Below are positions 33,506 through 41,747 of a DNA stretch of 64,000 nt, piece after piece. This stretch comes from Actinomycetes bacterium. Lineage in GTDB: Bacteria > Actinomycetota > Coriobacteriia > WRKU01 > WQUG01. The stretch spans positions 107,780 to 171,779 of the forward strand of contig JAISUC010000012.1 of NCBI GenBank assembly GCA_031272275.1. Direction: 5' to 3'. Positions within the stretch are counted from its first letter, which is position 1. Each line of letters begins with the position of its first letter. The translations under genes and the position numbers were made by a program. Under the pieces are notes generated by a model. The model worked only from the letters and a program-made list of their open reading frames with translations. It was not told where the DNA came from and did not search any database.

Positions 33506-33600
33506 GCACGATTTGGCTGTGTTGTTTGGCAGAACCGTGTGCTTACGTAGCTTCAGTACGCTCCGCGCACGAACCTGCCAAACGCCTCGCCAAATCGCAC
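33506..33600. repeat. 95-bp imperfect palindrome after the glutamate synthase operon
   Basis: CGATTTGGC (33509-33517) pairs with GCCAAATCG (33589-33597), and TTTGGCAG (33525-33532) with CTGCCAAA (33575-33582). The centre holds TACGTAGCTTCAGTACG. It could form a large cruciform or RNA hairpin. It looks like a dispersed palindromic element, but no second copy is in the window. Confidence 0.6.
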
Positions 33601-33668
33601 TATGAGGCGCCTTGTGCTGAGCCCCAAGGGCCTTGAGGCGTTGAAACCGATGGAAATGGGAGTGGAAT

Positions 33669-34364
33669 GTGACTCCGGCAAGTCCTCATAGCGTCAACAA
33701 CGGGCTGGTCGTGTCAACCGACACAACGGCAGCCCGTCGTTACGCACAGCTGCTGCGCCGGTTCACCCGCCGGGTGTCGGTGGTGTCGCTGGCAGATGCC
33801 GTGCGCACCATCGCCTTCCAAACGGTCAACATAGTGATCTTGGACGCCGGGGAGCGCACCAACGAGCTGCTGGCTGTGTTGGAACGTTTCGTCGCACAGG
33901 GCAAGAAAATGTCGGCGCTCGCCATCATCAGCCCGCGTCTGTTGGGTCGCGTACGCGTACCCACGCGCCTGGTGGCCGATTTCGTCGTCGAGGGCGCCAG
34001 CGAAGCCGAGATCACCGCGCGTCTGCGTTTTCTGATGACCTCGCGCGAAACGGATGAAACCGAGGAAGTCGTCCAGGACGGCGACCTGACACTTGATCTG
34101 GCACAGCACAAGATCTATGTCTCCGGCGCCGCACTGCCGTTTGCGCACATCGAGTATTCGCTCTTGAGCTTTTTCATCACGCACCCCAACCGCACCTATT
34201 CGCGAAACGACTTGCTGCAACGTGTCTGGGGAAATGAGAGCAACGATACCCCCAGCCGCACCGTCGACGTCCACGTCCGTCGCGTGCGCGCGAAACTCTA
34301 CGAGTACGGCATCGACCGCCTGGAAACCATCCGCGGCGTGGGCTATCTGTGGCGCTCGCAGTAA
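33669..34364 (+). CDS. Atypical OmpR-family response regulator
   Basis: DNA-binding transcription regulator of 231 residues. The C-terminal winged helix is clear (LDLAQHKIYVSG, ALPFAHIEYSLLSFFITHP, SRNDLLQRVWG, RTVDVHVRRVRAKL, IRGVGYLWR). The N-terminal receiver is degenerate. The usual acidic pair after strand 1 is replaced by VVSTDT, the lysine before strand 5's end (KPF) is VVEGA, and only the central aspartate position (VILDAGER) remains. No kinase gene is adjacent. It may therefore work without phosphorylation. GTG start; Shine-Dalgarno weak (GGAGTGGA). Confidence 0.8.
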   Translation: MTPASPHSVNNGLVVSTDTTAARRYAQLLRRFTRRVSVVSLADAVRTIAFQTVNIVILDAGERTNELLAVLERFVAQGKKMSALAIISPRLLGRVRVPTRLVADFVVEGASEAEITARLRFLMTSRETDETEEVVQDGDLTLDLAQHKIYVSGAALPFAHIEYSLLSFFITHPNRTYSRNDLLQRVWGNESNDTPSRTVDVHVRRVRAKLYEYGIDRLETIRGVGYLWRSQ

Positions 34365-34452
34365 ACCCGCACGCAGAAACCGGGCATCGCCCGAACCGGT
34401 CGGAAAGGGAATCCGGGACGCGCATTTCGAGGGATTTTCGCAATTATGGACC

Positions 34453-34481
34453 TTGCGTGCCCGGGGTTTTTTTGCTACACT
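34453..34481 (+). promoter_or_regulatory. Promoter of the infA-rplQ operon
   Basis: TTGCGT (34453-34458), 17-bp spacer, TACACT (34476-34481), with TGC directly before the -10. This is the best-matched sigma-70-type promoter in the window. The untranslated leader would be about 160 nt. Confidence 0.65.
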
Positions 34482-34650
34482 TTTACGTTGCTGTCTGACA
34501 GCATTTTGTTTCGTGACGGATTTGATGAAAATGACGGTATCGATCACGCGTGCACTTCCCTCGGGATTCTGCACGGACAGGTGACGAAAGCACAGGTAAC
34601 ACAGGCAGACGCGGCAGGCGTCGCGCATGAAAAGGAGCGAGAAGGAGCAC

Positions 34651-34872
34651 GTGGCCAAAAAAGAGGACGCTATCGAACTGGAAGGCACGGTCATCGAACC
34701 GCTGCCCAATGCCATGTTCAAAGTCGAGCTCGAAAACGGGCACAAGGTGCTGGCGCACATCAGCGGCAAGATGCGCATGCACTACATTCGAATCCTTCCC
34801 GGTGATAAGGTGATCGTCGAGGTCAGTCCCTATGATCTGACCCGCGGACGCATCACCTATCGTTATAAGTAA
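34651..34872 (+). CDS. infA: Translation initiation factor IF-1
   Basis: Binds the A site of the 30S subunit during initiation. The 73-residue OB-fold protein has the canonical sequence pattern: [20 protein letters not shown], here given by its parts [33 protein letters not shown] and [18 protein letters not shown] 34651 with GGAG upstream gives the usual N-terminus ([11 protein letters not shown]); an ATG at 34627 would add eight atypical residues. First gene of the ribosomal operon. Confidence 0.95.
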   Translation: MAKKEDAIELEGTVIEPLPNAMFKVELENGHKVLAHISGKMRMHYIRILPGDKVIVEVSPYDLTRGRITYRYK

Positions 34873-34960
34873 GCCCCCGCGAAGCAACACCGGCAAGAAA
34901 ACAAACGTCTGCGGCTGGACGTGTAGATAGAAAACCGCATGAGCGAAAGGAATGATTGTC

Positions 34961-35074
34961 GTGAAAGTACGACCGTCAGTAAAAAAGATGTGCGATAAAT
35001 GCAAAATCATCCGGCGCAAGGGCCGCGTGCTTGTCATTTGTGACAACCCGCGCCATAAGCAGCGCCAAGGCTAG
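34961..35074 (+). CDS. rpmJ: 50S ribosomal protein L36 (zinc-binding form)
   Basis: A 37-residue protein, [20 protein letters not shown] and onward, with the C-x2-C, C and H zinc ligands of the C+ form ([13 protein letters not shown]). GTG start. It lies between infA and rpsM, its conserved place. Confidence 0.95.
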   Translation: MKVRPSVKKMCDKCKIIRRKGRVLVICDNPRHKQRQG

Positions 35075-35086
35075 AGGAGGATCAGC

Positions 35087-35461
35087 GTGGCACGTATTCT
35101 CGGTGTCGACCTTCCGCGTGAGAAACGCGTCGAAATCGGCCTGACCTACATTCATGGGATCGGCCTGACCACGGCGAAGCAAATCATCGCCGCCACAGGT
35201 GTCAATCCCGACATTCGCGTGAACGACCTGACCGATGAGCAGGTCAGCGCTCTGCGCGAGTATATCGACAAGAACCTGCGAGTCGAGGGCGACCTGCGCC
35301 GCGAGACTTCGCAAAACATCAAGCGTCTGATGGAAATCGGTTGTTATCGCGGTCTGCGTCATCGCCGCGGTCTGCCCGTTCGCGGTCAGCGCACCCACAC
35401 CAATGCGCGTACGCGCAAAGGTCCGCGTCGTCAAATCGGCGCAAAAAAGAAGGGAGCGTGA
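35087..35461 (+). CDS. rpsM: 30S ribosomal protein S13
   Basis: A 124-residue head protein that contacts the P-site tRNA and the 50S bridge. Start [20 protein letters not shown] is canonical, shown by RILGVDLP; the C-terminal [17 protein letters not shown] is fully conserved. GTG start with GAGGAGG 12 bp before. The next gene starts 6 bp after the stop. Confidence 0.97.
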   Translation: MARILGVDLPREKRVEIGLTYIHGIGLTTAKQIIAATGVNPDIRVNDLTDEQVSALREYIDKNLRVEGDLRRETSQNIKRLMEIGCYRGLRHRRGLPVRGQRTHTNARTRKGPRRQIGAKKKGA

Positions 35462-35467
35462 TTCTGA

Positions 35468-35869
35468 ATGGCAGCCAAGAAAAAGAACGTCCGCAGTCGC
35501 ATCAAGCGCAGCGATCGTAAGAACATCGCGGTCGGACAGGCGCATGTGAAATCGACGTTCAACAACACGATTATCACCATCACCGACCCCCAGGGTAACG
35601 TCATCACCTGGCAGTCCGCCGGAACCAGCGGTTTCAAGGGCTCGCGCAAATCGACCCCGTTTGCCGCTCAGTTGGCGGCGGAGGCCGCGGCAAAGACCGC
35701 CCAAGAGCACGGTATGCGCAAAGTCGCCGTGTTCGCCAAGGGACCGGGCTCCGGCCGCGAGACGGCGATTCGTTCGCTGCAGGCCGCGGGACTGGAAATC
35801 GCGAGCATTCAGGACGTGACCCCCATACCGCACAACGGATGCCGCCCGCGCAAGCGCCGGCGCATGTAG
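35468..35869 (+). CDS. rpsK: 30S ribosomal protein S11
   Basis: A 133-residue platform protein. It has [48 protein letters not shown] and the end [17 protein letters not shown], all typical. The start is 6 bp after rpsM. Confidence 0.97.
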   Translation: MAAKKKNVRSRIKRSDRKNIAVGQAHVKSTFNNTIITITDPQGNVITWQSAGTSGFKGSRKSTPFAAQLAAEAAAKTAQEHGMRKVAVFAKGPGSGRETAIRSLQAAGLEIASIQDVTPIPHNGCRPRKRRRM

Positions 35870-35931
35870 AGGGATCTGACTCCCTGTATTGTTGAGCGAT
35901 GACTGAGATATCTCGATAAGGAGAAACAACC

Positions 35932-36558
35932 ATGGCAAGATATACCGGAGCGGACTGCCGGCTGTGCCGCCGCGAGGGCGAAAAGCTGTTTCTGAAGGGC
36001 GATCGCTGCTATGGCGATAAGTGCGCCATCGAAAAGCGCCCCTACCCGCCGGGTCAGGCGGGCAAGAAACGCCCGCGCGAGAGCGAGTACCGTCTGCAGT
36101 TGCGCGAAAAGCAAAAGACCAAGCGCATCTATGGAATGCTGGAAAAGCAGTTCCGTAGCTATTACGAAGAGGCAAACCGTCAGCCGGGCATTACCGGCGA
36201 GAACCTGCTGCGTCTGTTGGAGCAGCGCCTGGACAACGTCGTCTACCGGCTGGGCTTTGCAAAGTCCCGTTCGGAGGCACGCCAGATCGTCCGTCACGGC
36301 CACATTACCGTCAACGGACAGCGTGTGAACATCCCCTCGTATCGGGTACGCCCCGGCGAGGTCGTGGCAGTCGGGCCCAAGGCCCAGGATCTGTTGGTGA
36401 TCAAGGCCGCCATCATCTCGAGCGAGCGTTCGACCGTTCCGGGATGGCTGGAAGTCGACATTGAGAAGTTGCAGGGGAGCGTCATCGCGCTGCCGAGTCG
36501 CGATATGATCGATACTCAGGTACGCGAGTCGCTGATAGTCGAGTTGTATTCGAAGTAA
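35932..36558 (+). CDS. rpsD: 30S ribosomal protein S4 (zinc-binding form)
   Basis: A 208-residue primary 16S rRNA-binding protein and, in many bacteria, a translational repressor of this operon. The N-terminus carries four cysteines of the C+ form (CRLCRREG, then CYGDKC). The S4 RNA-binding domain is at [20 protein letters not shown]. Start ATG with AAGGAG upstream. Confidence 0.97.
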   Translation: MARYTGADCRLCRREGEKLFLKGDRCYGDKCAIEKRPYPPGQAGKKRPRESEYRLQLREKQKTKRIYGMLEKQFRSYYEEANRQPGITGENLLRLLEQRLDNVVYRLGFAKSRSEARQIVRHGHITVNGQRVNIPSYRVRPGEVVAVGPKAQDLLVIKAAIISSERSTVPGWLEVDIEKLQGSVIALPSRDMIDTQVRESLIVELYSK

Positions 36559-36582
36559 CAGACCGCAAGGAGGCACAACTCT

Positions 36583-37521
36583 ATGGCAGAGTTCATGAAA
36601 CCGGGAATCATTGTCGAGCCTGTCGACGAGAGCGTTTCGCGCTATATCGTCGAACCGCTCGATCGTGGTTTCGGATATACCCTGGGCAACTGCATTCGTC
36701 GCGTCCTGCTGTCCTCCCTGGAGGGCGCGGCTGCGACTTCGATTCGTATCGACGGCGTCCAGCACGAATTCGCATCGATTGACGGTGTGCGCGAGGATGT
36801 CACCGACATCGTCCTGAACGTCAAGGGGCTGGTGTTCCGTGATACCGGAATCGGTGACGGCGATGGCGAGGCTGCGTTGTCAGTCACCGGGCCGGCCGTT
36901 GTGACCGGTGCGGACCTGTCGGTTCCCAGCGAGTTCGAGTTGGTGAATCCCGGGCAGGTCATCGCGAACCTGAACGATGGTGCGACTTTGACCATGCATA
37001 TCAAGCTGGGCAAGGGTCGCGGCTATGTGACAGCCGAGCGCAACAAGCGCATCGGGGATCCCATCGGTCTGATTCCCATCGATAGCCTGTATGGGCCGGT
37101 TCTGCGTTGCACCTACACGGTTGAAAACACCCGCGTCGGTCAGCGTACCGACTATGAAAAGCTCATTATCGAGGTCGAGACCAACGGTGCCATCGCACCC
37201 GATGACGCCATCGCGCGTGCCGGTCACGTGATCGATGAGCACATGCAGCTGTTTGTCAGCCAGACCATCACCCCGTTGAGCGAAGACACCATCTTTACCG
37301 AGGCCGACCGTTCGGACTTCGGGAATCTGGACACGCCCATCGAAGAGCTCGACCTGTCCGTGCGTGCGTATAACTGCCTGAAGCGTCAGGGAGTGAATAC
37401 CATCGGGCAGCTGACCGAGTGCACCGAAAACGACCTGATGAACGTGCGCAACTTTGGCGCGAAGTCCATCGAGGAAGTCAAGGACAAGCTGATCGAGATG
37501 GGACTGAACCTGAAGAGCTAG
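36583..37521 (+). CDS. rpoA: DNA-directed RNA polymerase subunit alpha
   Basis: A 312-residue subunit that nucleates RNA polymerase assembly. The N-terminal domain has GFGYTLGNCIRRVLLSSLEG (dimerisation/beta contact) and VQHEFASIDGVREDV. The C-terminal domain has the helix-hairpin-helix region (DLSVRAYNCLKRQGVNTIGQ, NFGAKSIEEVKDKL) that binds UP elements and activators. It follows rpsD with AAGGAGG before the start. Confidence 0.98.
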   Translation: MAEFMKPGIIVEPVDESVSRYIVEPLDRGFGYTLGNCIRRVLLSSLEGAAATSIRIDGVQHEFASIDGVREDVTDIVLNVKGLVFRDTGIGDGDGEAALSVTGPAVVTGADLSVPSEFELVNPGQVIANLNDGATLTMHIKLGKGRGYVTAERNKRIGDPIGLIPIDSLYGPVLRCTYTVENTRVGQRTDYEKLIIEVETNGAIAPDDAIARAGHVIDEHMQLFVSQTITPLSEDTIFTEADRSDFGNLDTPIEELDLSVRAYNCLKRQGVNTIGQLTECTENDLMNVRNFGAKSIEEVKDKLIEMGLNLKS

Positions 37522-37625
37522 CTTGTCGGGGCGCTCGGCGCACCTGCGGAACTACTGCAGGTGTGACCGGCGTGACGTAAACAGTGACGTAGCTATTTGA
37601 ATGAACATTTGAGGAGCGACTGGAA

Positions 37626-37976
37626 ATGAGACATGCCAAGAAAGGACGTAAGCTGGGTACCGACGCCTCGCACACCAAAGCGATGCGCCGCAGCCTGGTG
37701 ACCGCCCTGCTAAAGAACAATCGCATCAAGACCACCGAGACCCGCGCAAAGGAAATCCGCGCGGATGTCGATCGGGTCATCACCTGGGCCAAGGCAGGCG
37801 ACGTGCATTCGCGCCGTCTGGCATTGGGCTTCATCTATGATGATGATTTGGTCAAAAAGATCTTTTCCGAGGCCGAGCGCTTCGAGGGACGCCAGGGTGG
37901 TTACACCCGCATCCTCAAGCTGGGTCCGCGTAAAGGCGATGCGGCACCGATGGTCATCATGGAGCTCATCGACTAG
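37626..37976 (+). CDS. rplQ: 50S ribosomal protein L17
   Basis: A 116-residue protein near the exit tunnel. It begins MRHAKKGRKLGTDASHTKAM and has LLKNNRIKTTETRAKEIR and GGYTRILKLGPRKGDAAPM. Last gene of the ribosomal operon, followed by an intrinsic terminator. Confidence 0.97.
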   Translation: MRHAKKGRKLGTDASHTKAMRRSLVTALLKNNRIKTTETRAKEIRADVDRVITWAKAGDVHSRRLALGFIYDDDLVKKIFSEAERFEGRQGGYTRILKLGPRKGDAAPMVIMELID

Positions 37977-38008
37977 ATCGACAGATCGGTGTAACCACAG
38001 GTAATTGC

Positions 38009-38047
38009 AAGCGCCGGACGGTACGGGACAGTACTCCGGCGCTTTTG
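38009..38047 (+). terminator. Intrinsic terminator after rplQ
   Basis: AAGCGCCGGA (38009-38018) pairs exactly with TCCGGCGCTT (38035-38044), followed by a short T run. Inner GTAC/GTAC can extend the stem. Confidence 0.85.
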
Positions 38048-38057
38048 CTATCTGGGG

Positions 38058-38063
38058 TATGAT
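38058..38063 (+). promoter_or_regulatory. -10 element of ecfA, probable leaderless mRNA
   Basis: TATGAT ends 6 bp before ATG 38070. Transcription would begin at or within a base or two of the start codon, and no Shine-Dalgarno is present. Confidence 0.4.
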
Positions 38064-38069
38064 GAAACG

Positions 38070-39461
38070 ATGATTCAGCTGGAGGGCATAGCGGCACGCG
38101 CAGGCGTACTGAACGGGGTCGATTTAGCGGTTGCACCCGGTGAACACGTGGTGCTGATGGGTGGCAACGGTTCGGGCAAGACGACGCTGTTGTTATTGAT
38201 TGCGGCGCTGGAGCGCGCAGATGCGGGCAGCGTGCGTGTCGACGGTCTGGACCCCTTTGATGCGACCTCGACCATAGAGGTCAGGCGTCGGGTCGGTTTC
38301 GTCCAGCAACGACCCGATGATCAAATCGTGGCGACCAGCGTGGCTGATGACGTCGCCTTCGGTCCCGAAAACTTGGGGTTGCCCCGCGCAGAACTGCAGG
38401 CGCGGGTGGACGAGGCCTTGCAGCTGACCGGGTTGAACGGGCTGGAAGGTCGCGAGCCTCACACCTTGTCGGGGGGCCAAAAGCAGCGCCTGGTGATTGC
38501 CGGCGCACTGGCCATGCGGCCGGCCTATTTGTTGTTGGATGAACCCACCAGCCAGCTGGATCCCGCCGGGCGCGCAGATGTGCTGGCGGTGTTGGCGCGG
38601 GCAAAGGCCGACGGTTGCGGCATATTGCAGGTGACGCACAGCATGGACGAGGCACGCCGGGCTGACCGCATCGTTATTCTGCATGACGGGCGGATTGCGT
38701 TTGACGGCACGCCGGATGCTCTGGAGCTGCGGCGCGAGCAGTTTGCGCAGTGGGGGATAGACACCGGTCTTGCCCCGATACAGCGCGTGCCCTATGCGGG
38801 CGATGATCCGGCGCGGCTGTCCGCAACCGACGTATCGGTCACCTATCGGGTGGGCGACATCCAGGTACCCGCTTTGCGCCGGGCGAACCTGACTGTGTCC
38901 GCCGGTGATTTCGTGGTGGTACGCGGTGCCACGGGCAGCGGCAAATCGACCCTGCTGAATTGCTTGGCGGGACTGTTGACACCGGATGCGGGCACACTGA
39001 CGCTGGATGGACAGGCACTGACGGCGCGGAGTACACGCGGACGCGTGGGATTGATTTTCCAGGATCCGGAAAGCCAACTGTTTGCCGAGACCGTCCTCGA
39101 TGACGTCGCCTATGGCCCGCGCAATCTGGGTGCCGACAAGCAGCAGGCCGCCGATGCGGCGCAGTCGGCACTGAAGCGGGTCGGGCTGGACCCGGAGCGT
39201 TTCGGGATGCTGTCCCCGTTTCGGCTGTCCGGAGGACAGGCCAGGCGCGTGGCGATAGCCGGTATTATTTCCATGCAGCCGCAATTCATCTTGGCAGACG
39301 AGCCGACCAGCGCGCTGGACCCGGCGGGGCGCGACACGGTGCGCGCGCTGTTGGCTGCCATGACCGAACACGCCGGGGTGTTGGTGGTCACGCACAATCC
39401 GGAACAGTTCGCCGATGTGGCGACTGCCACCTACCGGCTGGTTGACGGGGTGCTGCAATGA
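38070..39461 (+). CDS. ecfA: Energy-coupling factor transporter ATPase, two ABC domains fused
   Basis: Powers ECF-type vitamin/metal uptake. The 463-residue protein contains both ATPases of an ECF module in tandem. Domain 1 has GGNGSGKTT, Q-loop VQQRPDD, LSGGQKQRL and LLLDEPTSQLD. Domain 2 begins near residue 250 with GATGSGKST, Q-loop IFQDPES, RLSGGQARRV and LADEPTSALD. All catalytic elements are present in both halves. Normally EcfA1 and EcfA2 are separate genes after rplQ. ecfT overlaps by 4 bp. No substrate-binding S subunit is nearby, so it may serve several S proteins encoded elsewhere. Confidence 0.93.
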   Translation: MIQLEGIAARAGVLNGVDLAVAPGEHVVLMGGNGSGKTTLLLLIAALERADAGSVRVDGLDPFDATSTIEVRRRVGFVQQRPDDQIVATSVADDVAFGPENLGLPRAELQARVDEALQLTGLNGLEGREPHTLSGGQKQRLVIAGALAMRPAYLLLDEPTSQLDPAGRADVLAVLARAKADGCGILQVTHSMDEARRADRIVILHDGRIAFDGTPDALELRREQFAQWGIDTGLAPIQRVPYAGDDPARLSATDVSVTYRVGDIQVPALRRANLTVSAGDFVVVRGATGSGKSTLLNCLAGLLTPDAGTLTLDGQALTARSTRGRVGLIFQDPESQLFAETVLDDVAYGPRNLGADKQQAADAAQSALKRVGLDPERFGMLSPFRLSGGQARRVAIAGIISMQPQFILADEPTSALDPAGRDTVRALLAAMTEHAGVLVVTHNPEQFADVATATYRLVDGVLQ

Positions 39462-40219
39462 AAACGATTGCCGCATTCGGGATGTATCTGCCGGGCAACA
39501 GCTTTTTGCATCGGGCGGATCCGCGGACCAAGCTGGTGGGGGCTTTCATTTTGATAGTCGCGCTGTTTTGCACGACGGCACTGCCGGTGATTGTGGCGTC
39601 GCTGGCGGTGTTGCTGGCGGTGATGCTGGCCGCGCGTATACCGCCGGGCTGGATTTTCCGTGCTCTGCGTCCGATTGTGCTGATTGTACTGTTCACGCTG
39701 GTGGTGAATGCCGTGCGGCTGTCGCCGTTGGCGTTCAGCTGGACAGGCTTTTTGCGCGGGCTGGCGTTTTCGATACGGCTGATTGACGTGATGCTGTTGT
39801 CGACGATGGTGACGCTGACGACCAGCCCGGTTGCGTTGACCGACGGCTTGACTGCGATGATGCGTCCGCTGCGGACTTTGCGGGTGCCGGTTGACGACAT
39901 CGCGATGATGCTCTCGATCGCGCTGCGGTTTATTCCGACCATCAGCCAAGAGGCACAGATCATCATCAAGGCACAGACGGCGCGTGGTGCGAACTTCAGC
40001 ACGGGCAGTTTGTTTGCGCGCCTGCGGGCGTGGACGGTGGTGCTGGTGCCGCTGTTGGTGCAGCTGTTTCGGCGTGCGGACACCTTGGCGTTGGCGATGG
40101 AGTCGCGCTGTTACACGGGGCAGGGCAGGACGCGGCTGCGTGTGCTGACCATGCGCACGGGTGACTGGGCGACGCTGGTCGTTATCGTTGCCGCCGCCGT
40201 CACCATCGCCGTGCTCTAG
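39458..40219 (+). CDS. ecfT: Energy-coupling factor transmembrane protein EcfT
   Basis: Links the EcfA ATPases to S subunits in the membrane. The 253-residue protein has an N-terminal LHRADPRTKLVGA motif and about five hydrophobic segments. The C-terminal coupling helices contain the two conserved A-R-G-type motifs: TARGANFSTG and MESRCYTGQGRTRL. The start overlaps the ecfA stop. The gene is followed by a block of hairpin repeats. Confidence 0.92.
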   Translation: MKTIAAFGMYLPGNSFLHRADPRTKLVGAFILIVALFCTTALPVIVASLAVLLAVMLAARIPPGWIFRALRPIVLIVLFTLVVNAVRLSPLAFSWTGFLRGLAFSIRLIDVMLLSTMVTLTTSPVALTDGLTAMMRPLRTLRVPVDDIAMMLSIALRFIPTISQEAQIIIKAQTARGANFSTGSLFARLRAWTVVLVPLLVQLFRRADTLALAMESRCYTGQGRTRLRVLTMRTGDWATLVVIVAAAVTIAVL

Positions 40220-40256
40220 CACGTGACCCCCCTCATTGCTTCAATGCGCCGCAGGG

Positions 40257-40602
40257 GGAAGTGAGCCGAAAAAAAGCTGCAAAGCTTTTTATTCGGTCTC
40301 ATCTTCCCCCATACCCACACTGATGCCAAGGGAAGTGAGCCGAAAAAAAGCTGCAAAGCTTTTTATTCGGTCTCATCTTCCCCACACCCACACCGATGAA
40401 GAGGGAAGTGAGCCGAAAAAAAGCTGCAAAGCTTTTTATTCGGACTCACCTTCCCCCATACCCACACTGATGCCAAGGGAAGTGAGCCGAAAAAAGCTGC
40501 AAAGCTTTTTATTCGGCCTCATCTTCCCCCATACCCACACTGATGCCAAGGGAAGTGAGCCGAAAAAAAGCTGCAAAGCTTTTTATTCGGTCTCATCTTC
40601 CC
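40257..40602. repeat. Five tandem copies of a 50-bp hairpin at about 73-bp spacing
   Basis: Copies start at 40257, 40331, 40404, 40478 and 40551. Each folds as GGAAG/CTTCC, GAG/CTC, CCGAA/TTCGG and inner AAAAGCT/AGCTTTT around GCAA. The linkers (CCATACCCACACTGATGCCA) are also repeated, so they are not CRISPR spacers. The inner core matches that of the 87-bp repeats at 2393. The block fills the 445-bp gap between ecfT and the next gene. Confidence 0.9.
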
Positions 40603-40664
40603 TCATTCCCACAAGTGCGCGTTGGTATACAATGGCGTCACCGACTCGGATGATGGGAGAGGCA

Positions 40665-41357
40665 ATGCGTAACCGTGCACGTGTGTGGTCGATTGTCGTC
40701 AGTGTGTTCGGTCTGGTGGCAGCCTTGGTATTCACGTTTCTGTTTCCCGCCGTCAAAGGCCTGGGCACGCGCGTGCGCCTCCCGGTCTTTCACGGATCGC
40801 TCACCTGGGCGAACCTGGTGCTGTTCGCCGTGCTGGGTATTGTGGGCATCGTCGCGTTTTTTACCACAGGCGAACGCGGACAGCGCACGTATCGCTGGGT
40901 GGATGCCTTGCGCATCACGGCGGTCGTGCTGTGGCTGGGGGGTACCGTGTTGGGGCTGATCGCGGCACGCCTGTCCTGGGATTTCTCGGCATCCCAAACC
41001 TCGCCCTGGCAGTTGTTGCTGGCAGAGCCGCGCATGCAACTGCAGTTCGTCGTTTCCTTGGTGGGAGTGGCAGCTCTCGCGTTGCCTTTGGTGCTCGGAC
41101 AGGGCCGCTTGCGCTCGTTGATTGCCGGTCTCTTTGGCGTGGCGACGCTGGTGGGACTGTATTTCGCGATGACGGCGGGCACGGGGCTGCATCCGGACAG
41201 CCCGGTCATGAATTCCGACGAGCTGCGTATCAAGCTGACCTTTTACCTGATGTTCGCCGGTCAGCTGGTGTTGTCTGCCGGGCTGACCGCGTTTGTGCGC
41301 AGTTGCTATCGGCAGCGCAACCAGCGGTTCGGAACGCACGTGGCGCCGCTGCGCTAG
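40665..41357 (+). CDS. Integral membrane protein of unknown function
   Basis: I do not recognise the family. The 230-residue protein has six hydrophobic stretches (e.g. VSVFGLVAALVFTFLFP, LVLFAVLGIVGIVAFFTT, AVVLWLGGTVLGLIAAR) and a short basic C-terminus. An open frame reaches back to 40236 through the hairpin repeats, but ATG 40665 has GGGAGAGG in front and begins where hydrophobic sequence starts, so the upstream part is not considered coding. A TATACAAT sequence at about 40625-40633 could be the promoter. Confidence 0.65.
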   Translation: MRNRARVWSIVVSVFGLVAALVFTFLFPAVKGLGTRVRLPVFHGSLTWANLVLFAVLGIVGIVAFFTTGERGQRTYRWVDALRITAVVLWLGGTVLGLIAARLSWDFSASQTSPWQLLLAEPRMQLQFVVSLVGVAALALPLVLGQGRLRSLIAGLFGVATLVGLYFAMTAGTGLHPDSPVMNSDELRIKLTFYLMFAGQLVLSAGLTAFVRSCYRQRNQRFGTHVAPLR

Positions 41358-41747
41358 ATGCGGTGTCGACATCCCGCTCCCCCGATTAGTATTCCGAAAC
41401 CCACAGAATGGGGCGGCGGTGTATTCAGGATGGTGCATAAGGAAACCCAAACTACCATTTGGCGAAATAGATGCCTGTCACACCCGCTGTCTGTGGTAAG
41501 GTGAAAAGGCGGATTTCGTACGAACCTACGGGGAATTCGGGTTCGGGGAAAGCCGCGTCTCGTATTTGTTCGGCATGCGCATGACATAGGACTGAGACGT
41601 GATTCGATTCCGATATCGCGCGCGCGGGGCTTAGGCGAGTTCGTAAGGCAAGTTTCGGGAACGTGAAAGCAAGGGGATGTACGTGGGGGTGTCGCGGGAG
41701 TGGCATCGATCACGGCAGCACACAGGAAGGCACAAGGAGGTATCGGA
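41358..41747. other. 390-bp gap before livJ, no gene seen
   Basis: No convincing ORF, tRNA or strong hairpin is found. It should contain the promoter and leader of the importer operon. AAGGAGG near 41735 is the livJ Shine-Dalgarno. Confidence 0.5.

Noticed and set aside
40257..40602. Regularly spaced repeats that look like a five-repeat CRISPR array
   Set aside because: The would-be spacers are themselves repeated, and each unit is a long self-complementary hairpin, so this is a tandem hairpin repeat.
40236..40664. Upstream extension of the membrane-protein frame through the hairpin repeats
   Set aside because: The translation only mirrors the repeats, and a good start with Shine-Dalgarno lies at 40665.
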